A stretch of DNA of 10,171 bases from an uncultured Treponema sp. (GTDB taxonomy: Bacteria; Spirochaetota; Spirochaetia; Treponematales; Treponemataceae). Below, in pieces: positions 6,328-10,171 of this stretch (the first letter of the stretch is position 1; every line of letters starts with the position of its first letter). Position numbers and translations under genes: made by a program. A model generated the notes under the pieces. The model did no database searches and was not told the origin of the DNA. It saw only the letters and a program-made list of their open reading frames with translations. The stretch lies in NCBI GenBank assembly GCA_905236315.1, contig CAJOPO010000117.1, positions 1-10,171 of the forward strand. The letters are read 5' to 3'.

Positions 6328-7245
6328 TTGCTTGTAGGTAGATTTGCTCCTTCTCCCAGTGGTAGAATGCACTTAGGAAATATATATACTGCACTTATAT
6401 CATATCTTAAGGCTAAGCAGACTGGGGGCAAATGGATTTTGCGAATAGAAGACATAGATACTCAACGCTGTAAGGCAGAGTATACTAAAGTGCTTTTGCA
6501 AGATTTAGAATGGCTAGGTCTTGAATGGGATGGAGGACCATTCTACCAAACAGAGCGCACTGACTTATATAAAGAAGCATTTCAAAAACTAAAAAAACAA
6601 AATCTGCTATATGATTGTTACTGCACACGTGCAGATATTATGGCATCCTCTGCTCCAAATTCCTTGTTCATTTTAGTATATTCAGGTAGGTGCAAAAATC
6701 TATCGTTAGAAGAAAAAGCACGCCTTGCCTCACTAAGAGTTCCCGCTACACGTATCAATATGCCTAATGAAGAATCTATTGTAATAGATGGTCATTATGG
6801 AGAAACTAAATATAATCTAGCAAGAGATTTTGGGGATTTTATAGTACGCCGTTCAGATGGCACTTTTGCTTATCAACTTGCCGTAACTGTAGATGATGCT
6901 CTTATGGGCGTAACAGAGATTGTGCGTGGTAATGATTTATTACCTTCTTCGCATGCTCAGCAATATATCTATAAAAAATTAGGATTTAACGTTCCTTCCT
7001 TTTTTCACCTACCTTTGCTCATTGATAATAGTGGCAGAAGATTATCTAAGAGAGATAAAGATATTGATATGGAATATTTTAGAGCGCACTTTACTGCTCA
7101 AGAACTTATAGGATATATACTTAGCTTATGTGGCCTTCTTACTCGCTCTGATAAGGTCATTCCTGTTAGTTTGCATGATGCTCTCAATATTTTTGATGCT
7201 AATAACTTGCCTTTAAACAATATAAACGTTGAAAAAACTATATAA
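6328..7245 (+). CDS. gluQ: Glutamyl-Q tRNA(Asp) synthetase
   Basis: A 305-residue class I synthetase paralogue that has the GluRS catalytic domain but no anticodon-binding domain. That is diagnostic for GluQ-RS, which attaches glutamate to queuosine at position 34 of tRNA-Asp. The HIGH-type motif is in GRFAPSPSGRMHLGN (4-18). The zinc site C97-x-C99 ... Y118-x3-C122 matches the E. coli YadB pattern, and the KMSKS-type loop is RLSKRDKD (238-245). It starts with TTG at 6328: the conserved GRFAPSP block begins at residue 4, and no ATG or GTG is available in frame. The Shine-Dalgarno is poor (AGAG near the asd stop), so translation may depend on coupling to asd, 9 bases upstream. It implies that the cell makes or salvages queuosine. 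It is probably the last gene of the operon. Confidence 0.9.
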   Translation: MLVGRFAPSPSGRMHLGNIYTALISYLKAKQTGGKWILRIEDIDTQRCKAEYTKVLLQDLEWLGLEWDGGPFYQTERTDLYKEAFQKLKKQNLLYDCYCTRADIMASSAPNSLFILVYSGRCKNLSLEEKARLASLRVPATRINMPNEESIVIDGHYGETKYNLARDFGDFIVRRSDGTFAYQLAVTVDDALMGVTEIVRGNDLLPSSHAQQYIYKKLGFNVPSFFHLPLLIDNSGRRLSKRDKDIDMEYFRAHFTAQELIGYILSLCGLLTRSDKVIPVSLHDALNIFDANNLPLNNINVEKTI

Positions 7246-7258
7246 TTTGTGATATTAT
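7229..7258 (+). promoter_or_regulatory. Weak candidate promoter for gph
   Basis: TTGAAA (7229-7234), an 18-base spacer and TATTAT (7253-7258) lie at the end of gluQ and in the 81-base gap before gph. A TATAAT also occurs at 7241-7246 without a well-spaced -35. This is a weak call from an AT-rich stretch. Confidence 0.25.
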
Positions 7259-7260
7259 CT

Positions 7261-7278
7261 AATCAAAATCTGATTTTT
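7261..7278 (+). terminator. Weak hairpin with T-run after gluQ
   Basis: AATCA and TGATT form a 5-bp stem around a 5-base loop, followed by TTT. The stem is short and AT-rich, so termination here would be inefficient at best. Confidence 0.2.
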
Positions 7279-7326
7279 ACTAAAATCTACGTTTCTTTAA
7301 ATTGTAGTAATAATGGTTTATAGAAT

Positions 7327-8001
7327 ATGGATAAAATAAAAAGCGTTGTATTTGATTTAGACGGAACTCTTTTAGATACACTAGAAGACTTAAAAGATAG
7401 CTGCAATAATGCCTTAACTTCTTTAGGCTATGCAGAGCGTACTCTTGAAGAAGTGAGAACCTTTGTAGGAAATGGGCTTGCTGTTTTAATGGAAAAAGCT
7501 CTTCCTAATGGGCGTAGTAATCCTGATTTTGATAAAGCGTTAGCGGCATTAAAAAGTTTTTATGCTAAAAATTGGCAAAATAAAACTCGTCCCTATGATG
7601 GCATACTATCTCTTTTAAAAGAACTTTCTAATAATGGCATAAAGATGGGCATAGTTTCTAATAAGCCAGATGAACAGGTAAAAGAGTTGGCTGCTTTACA
7701 TTTTCAAGGTCTTATTTTGCCTAAAAATGCTATAGGGGAGAGGGAAAGCGAAGGCATTAGAAGAAAACCTTATCCAGATTCTGTCTTTGCCGTCTTAAAA
7801 GAACTTGATACAGATGTAAAAAATGCAGTTTATGTAGGCGATTCAGAAGTGGATATCGCTACAGCAAAAGCTGCAAATATGACTTGCTTAAGCGTAACAT
7901 GGGGCTTTAGGCCTAAAGATTTTTTAGAAAAAGCAGGTGCTTGTATATTAATGGATAGCCCAGAAAGCGTTTTAAAATACGTTTTAAATGATTTATCTTA
8001 A
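7327..8001 (+). CDS. gph: HAD-family hydrolase, phosphoglycolate phosphatase-like
   Basis: A 224-residue haloacid dehalogenase superfamily phosphatase of the Gph/PGP subgroup. Motif I is DLDGTLLDT with nucleophile D10 and acid/base D12. Motif II is IVSNKPD (S111), motif III lysine K147 is in RRKPYPD, and motif IV is GDSEVDI (171-177). A helical cap lies between motifs I and II (about residues 17-85), as in type C1 caps. The usual assigned role is dephosphorylation of 2-phosphoglycolate, a by-product of DNA 3'-end repair, but members of this family hydrolyse various small phosphates, so the substrate is not certain. The ATG at 7327 is set by the conserved N-terminus; no good Shine-Dalgarno precedes it. 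A terminator-like hairpin begins inside its stop codon. Confidence 0.85.
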   Translation: MDKIKSVVFDLDGTLLDTLEDLKDSCNNALTSLGYAERTLEEVRTFVGNGLAVLMEKALPNGRSNPDFDKALAALKSFYAKNWQNKTRPYDGILSLLKELSNNGIKMGIVSNKPDEQVKELAALHFQGLILPKNAIGERESEGIRRKPYPDSVFAVLKELDTDVKNAVYVGDSEVDIATAKAANMTCLSVTWGFRPKDFLEKAGACILMDSPESVLKYVLNDLS

Positions 8002-8029
8002 AGTGCCTTTATAGCTGGCACTTTGTTTT
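8000..8029 (+). terminator. Intrinsic-terminator-like hairpin between gph and the EF-G gene
   Basis: AAAGTGCC (8000-8007) and GGCACTTT (8017-8024) form a perfect 8-bp stem with a 9-base loop. It is followed by GTTTTC, giving a T-rich tail. The left arm starts inside the gph stop codon. The EF-G ribosome binding site begins only about 7 bases after the tail, with no space for a promoter between them. Confidence 0.6.
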
Positions 8030-8035
8030 CAATAT

Positions 8036-8042
8036 GGAAGGA
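8036..8042 (+). promoter_or_regulatory. Ribosome binding site that fixes the EF-G start
   Basis: GGAAGGA lies 10 bases before the ATG at 8053. It excludes the in-frame ATG at 8023, which lies inside the hairpin and would add ten residues unrelated to EF-G. Confidence 0.75.
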
Positions 8043-8052
8043 ATGTAAAATT

Positions 8053-10092
8053 ATGCTAGAAAATATGCGTAACATTGGTATTATGGCTCACATAGATGCA
8101 GGAAAAACAACTACAACAGAGCGAATACTTTATTACTCAGGGAAAATCCATAAGATTGGAGAAATTGATGATGGTGCTGCAACAATGGATTTTATGCAGC
8201 AAGAACAGGAGAGGGGAATTACAATCGCTAGTGCAGCCATCACTACGCAATGGAAAGGTTGCCAGATAAATATTATAGATACACCAGGTCATGTTGACTT
8301 TACTGCGGAAGTAGAGCGTTCTTTGCGTGTTTTAGATGGAGCAATAGCGGTTATATGTGCAGTAGGACACGTTCAACCTCAAACAGAAACTGTATGGAAG
8401 CAGGCTGACCGCTTTAATGTTCCTCGTATTTGTTTTGTAAATAAAATGGATAGGGTAGGGGCTGACTTTTTTGCAGCAATGGAAGATGTTCACAATAAGT
8501 TTAATTGTCAAACAGTAGCTATAGAACTTCCCATTGGAGCGGGGCAAGATTTTGATGGCGTGATAGATTTATTGCGAATGAAAGAATTGCATTGGGATGC
8601 CGCTTCTGAAGGAGAAAAGTTTACAGTTAGCGATATAAGTGCAGATTTACTTAGCCTTGCACAAGAATGGCGAGACAAATTGGTTGATGCAATCGCTAGT
8701 AACGATGATGCTCTAGGGGAAAAATATCTTGAAGGGGAAGAAATCACTAACGAAGAGCTTATTGCAACATTACGAAAATGTACTATAAACAGAACTCTTG
8801 TTCCTTTTTTGTGTGGTTCTAGTCGCCATAATCAAGGTGTTCAGCCTCTTATGGACGCTATTATTGACTTTTTACCTTCACCATCAGAAGTGCCTGCTGC
8901 AGAGGGAGTTCAGATAAAAAAGCATGATGAACAAGAAAAAGTTAATGTTGTATGCGACCCTAATGCAAAGGTTCCAGTTGGTTTAGTATTTAAGATTCAA
9001 TATGATGTGCAAGCTGGGGTATTGTGTTTTGTTCGTATGTATGCAGGAAAAATAACGACAGGTACACAAATCTATAATGTTGCTAAAAAGAAGAGAGAGA
9101 GAATAAATCGTATTTTGCGTGTAAATGCTAATCACATGGAACAAATGGATAGCGTTTCTGCTGGTGATATAGCCGTAATTGTTGGATTAAAAGTGTCTCA
9201 GACAGGAGATACTTTAGGAAGCGAGGGCATGCCCATTTTGTTAGAAAGTGTTCGTTTTCCAGAACCTGTTATTTCCATTGCCATAGAGCCAGAAACTATG
9301 AGCGATAGGGATAAACTTAATGAAACCCTAGAAATACTAAGCCGAGAAGACCCCACCTTTACACATAAAGAAGATGAAGAAACAGGGCAGCTTGTTATAA
9401 GTGGCATGGGAGAATTACACTTAGATGTTCTTGTTACCCGCATACGAGATGATTTTAAGGTGAACTGTAGAGTTGGTGCCCCGCAAGTTACATATAGAGA
9501 GGCAGTTACTTCTAGTGCGGATTACACAGAAAACTATAGCCGTGTTTTAGGAGGAAAAGAGAATACTGCAGGTCTTACTATACATGTAGAACCTCGACAG
9601 ACTGGGGAAGGAAACTTGTATACTTGCAGTGTAAAGCACAATCTTGATATTCCAGAAGAGATTTTTGAAGCAATAGAACAAAGTATCAATAATAGTTTTG
9701 CTAGTGGAATAAAGATGGGCTACCCATGCACAGATACAGCTGTAACTATTACTGCTATAGATTATAATCCGCTTACTTCTACAACTTTTGCCTTTGAAGC
9801 GGCTGCTGCAGAAGCTTTTGATAAAGCATGTTCTGTGGCCTCTCCAGAGTTATTAGAGCCAATAATGGCTGTAGATATAGAAAGCCCTTCAGAATTTGTA
9901 GGAGAGGCAATGAGCCAGATGACCCAAGCGGGCGGAATAATAAGCAGTATGGATGAAAAGCCAGGTGGTAATATAATTCATGCACAGGCTCCTATGGCAA
10001 AGATGTTTGGTTTTACAACTAAACTGCGTTCTGTAACACAAGGGCGAGCTAGTTTTGGTATGATATTTAGCCATTTCCAAAAGAAAATATAA
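8053..10092 (+). CDS. fusA: Elongation factor G, spirochaetal second-type paralogue
   Basis: A 679-residue translational GTPase with the full EF-G domain order. The P-loop AHIDAGKT (12-19), switch I QEQERGITI (50-58), DTPGH (76-80), NKMD (130-133) and CGSS (about 253-256) are all intact. Domain II is near 300-400, domain III has SGMGELHLD near 449-457, and domains IV-V run to the end. Domain IV is divergent. The usual Gly-rich GGRGQ-Y/F-GH segment after YREA is replaced by LGGKENTAGLTIHV, and the RRG before the domain V sheet reads QAGG. Spirochaetes carry two EF-Gs. In Borrelia one does translocation and the other ribosome recycling with RRF, and this sequence looks more like the second. GTPase function and EF-G family are certain from the motifs; the paralogue assignment, and hence the symbol (fusA, fusA2 or fusB), is inference. 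It is followed by a strong hairpin terminator. Confidence 0.92.
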   Translation: MLENMRNIGIMAHIDAGKTTTTERILYYSGKIHKIGEIDDGAATMDFMQQEQERGITIASAAITTQWKGCQINIIDTPGHVDFTAEVERSLRVLDGAIAVICAVGHVQPQTETVWKQADRFNVPRICFVNKMDRVGADFFAAMEDVHNKFNCQTVAIELPIGAGQDFDGVIDLLRMKELHWDAASEGEKFTVSDISADLLSLAQEWRDKLVDAIASNDDALGEKYLEGEEITNEELIATLRKCTINRTLVPFLCGSSRHNQGVQPLMDAIIDFLPSPSEVPAAEGVQIKKHDEQEKVNVVCDPNAKVPVGLVFKIQYDVQAGVLCFVRMYAGKITTGTQIYNVAKKKRERINRILRVNANHMEQMDSVSAGDIAVIVGLKVSQTGDTLGSEGMPILLESVRFPEPVISIAIEPETMSDRDKLNETLEILSREDPTFTHKEDEETGQLVISGMGELHLDVLVTRIRDDFKVNCRVGAPQVTYREAVTSSADYTENYSRVLGGKENTAGLTIHVEPRQTGEGNLYTCSVKHNLDIPEEIFEAIEQSINNSFASGIKMGYPCTDTAVTITAIDYNPLTSTTFAFEAAAAEAFDKACSVASPELLEPIMAVDIESPSEFVGEAMSQMTQAGGIISSMDEKPGGNIIHAQAPMAKMFGFTTKLRSVTQGRASFGMIFSHFQKKI

Positions 10093-10096
10093 GGGA

Positions 10097-10124
10097 GCCT
10101 CTAAAAACTTCAGTTTTTAGAGGC
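10097..10124. terminator. Perfect hairpin terminator after the EF-G gene
   Basis: GCCTCTAAAAAC (10097-10108) and GTTTTTAGAGGC (10113-10124) are exact reverse complements around TTCA, starting 4 bases after the stop. The A and T runs lie inside the stem, so it could work in both directions. The T-tail after the stem is weak (AACTTT). Confidence 0.75.
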
Positions 10125-10144
10125 AACTTTGAAAATGCGATGTT

Positions 10145-10171
10145 GTAAGTCGCGCTATTATAGCGACTTAC
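10145..10171. repeat. Perfect 9-bp inverted repeat at the window edge
   Basis: GTAAGTCGC (10145-10153) and GCGACTTAC (10163-10171) pair perfectly around GCTATTATA. The right arm ends exactly at the last base, so the stem may be longer and any T-tail is out of view. It may be a second terminator, for example for a gene on the other strand, or part of a dispersed repeat. Confidence 0.55.

Noticed and set aside
6135..6455. Minus-strand open frame of 106 codons across the asd-gluQ junction
   Set aside because: It is antisense to two well-supported genes with intact motifs and has no family resemblance that I can see.
7246..7326. tRNA or small RNA gene between gluQ and gph
   Set aside because: The 81-base gap is AT-rich, has no cloverleaf-like arms and contains no T-loop consensus.

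Overview
The window is AT-rich bacterial DNA and reads as a chromosomal segment of a spirochaete, most likely a host-associated Treponema. Three things point there. The first is a membrane-anchored TPR protein that resembles the Treponema/Borrelia periplasmic flagellar collar proteins. The second is an EF-G of the divergent spirochaetal second type. The third is an Rpn-type PD-(D/E)XK nuclease gene, a kind common in such genomes. The genus is inferred from protein resemblance recalled from memory, not from a search.

Layout. (1) Positions 1-2636, plus strand: the 3' part of a large TPR membrane protein gene, overlapping by 4 bases a gene for a DGK1/SEC59/VTE5-type integral membrane lipid or polyprenol kinase. 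(2) Positions 2609-4100, minus strand: a two-gene island with an Rpn-family nuclease followed by a family-6 uracil/hypoxanthine-DNA glycosylase. The glycosylase tail overlaps the lipid kinase gene convergently by 28 bases. (3) Positions 4101-4298: a divergent control region between rpn and dapA with palindromic elements. (4) Positions 4299-7245, plus strand: a tight dapA-asd-gluQ operon. Asd makes aspartate semialdehyde, DapA condenses it with pyruvate toward diaminopimelate and lysine, and GluQ-RS puts glutamate on queuosine-34 of tRNA-Asp. (5) Positions 7327-10092, plus strand: a phosphoglycolate-phosphatase-like HAD hydrolase, an intrinsic-terminator-like hairpin, then an EF-G paralogue. 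(6) Positions 10093-10171: a perfect terminator hairpin and a second perfect inverted repeat that reaches the window edge.

Most of the window is ordinary housekeeping sequence. The part most worth a second look is the rpn gene. Inside its reading frame is a strong Shine-Dalgarno sequence correctly spaced before an in-frame ATG, which would give a 93-residue C-terminal protein. The long form has no recognisable ribosome binding site and may even be leaderless. This matches the gene-within-gene arrangement described for E. coli Rpn proteins, where a small C-terminal product restrains the toxic nuclease. The same C-terminal region carries a 12-bp in-frame tandem repeat whose copy number could vary. 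A second, softer puzzle is the terminator-like hairpin between gph and the EF-G gene, which leaves no room for a promoter after it.
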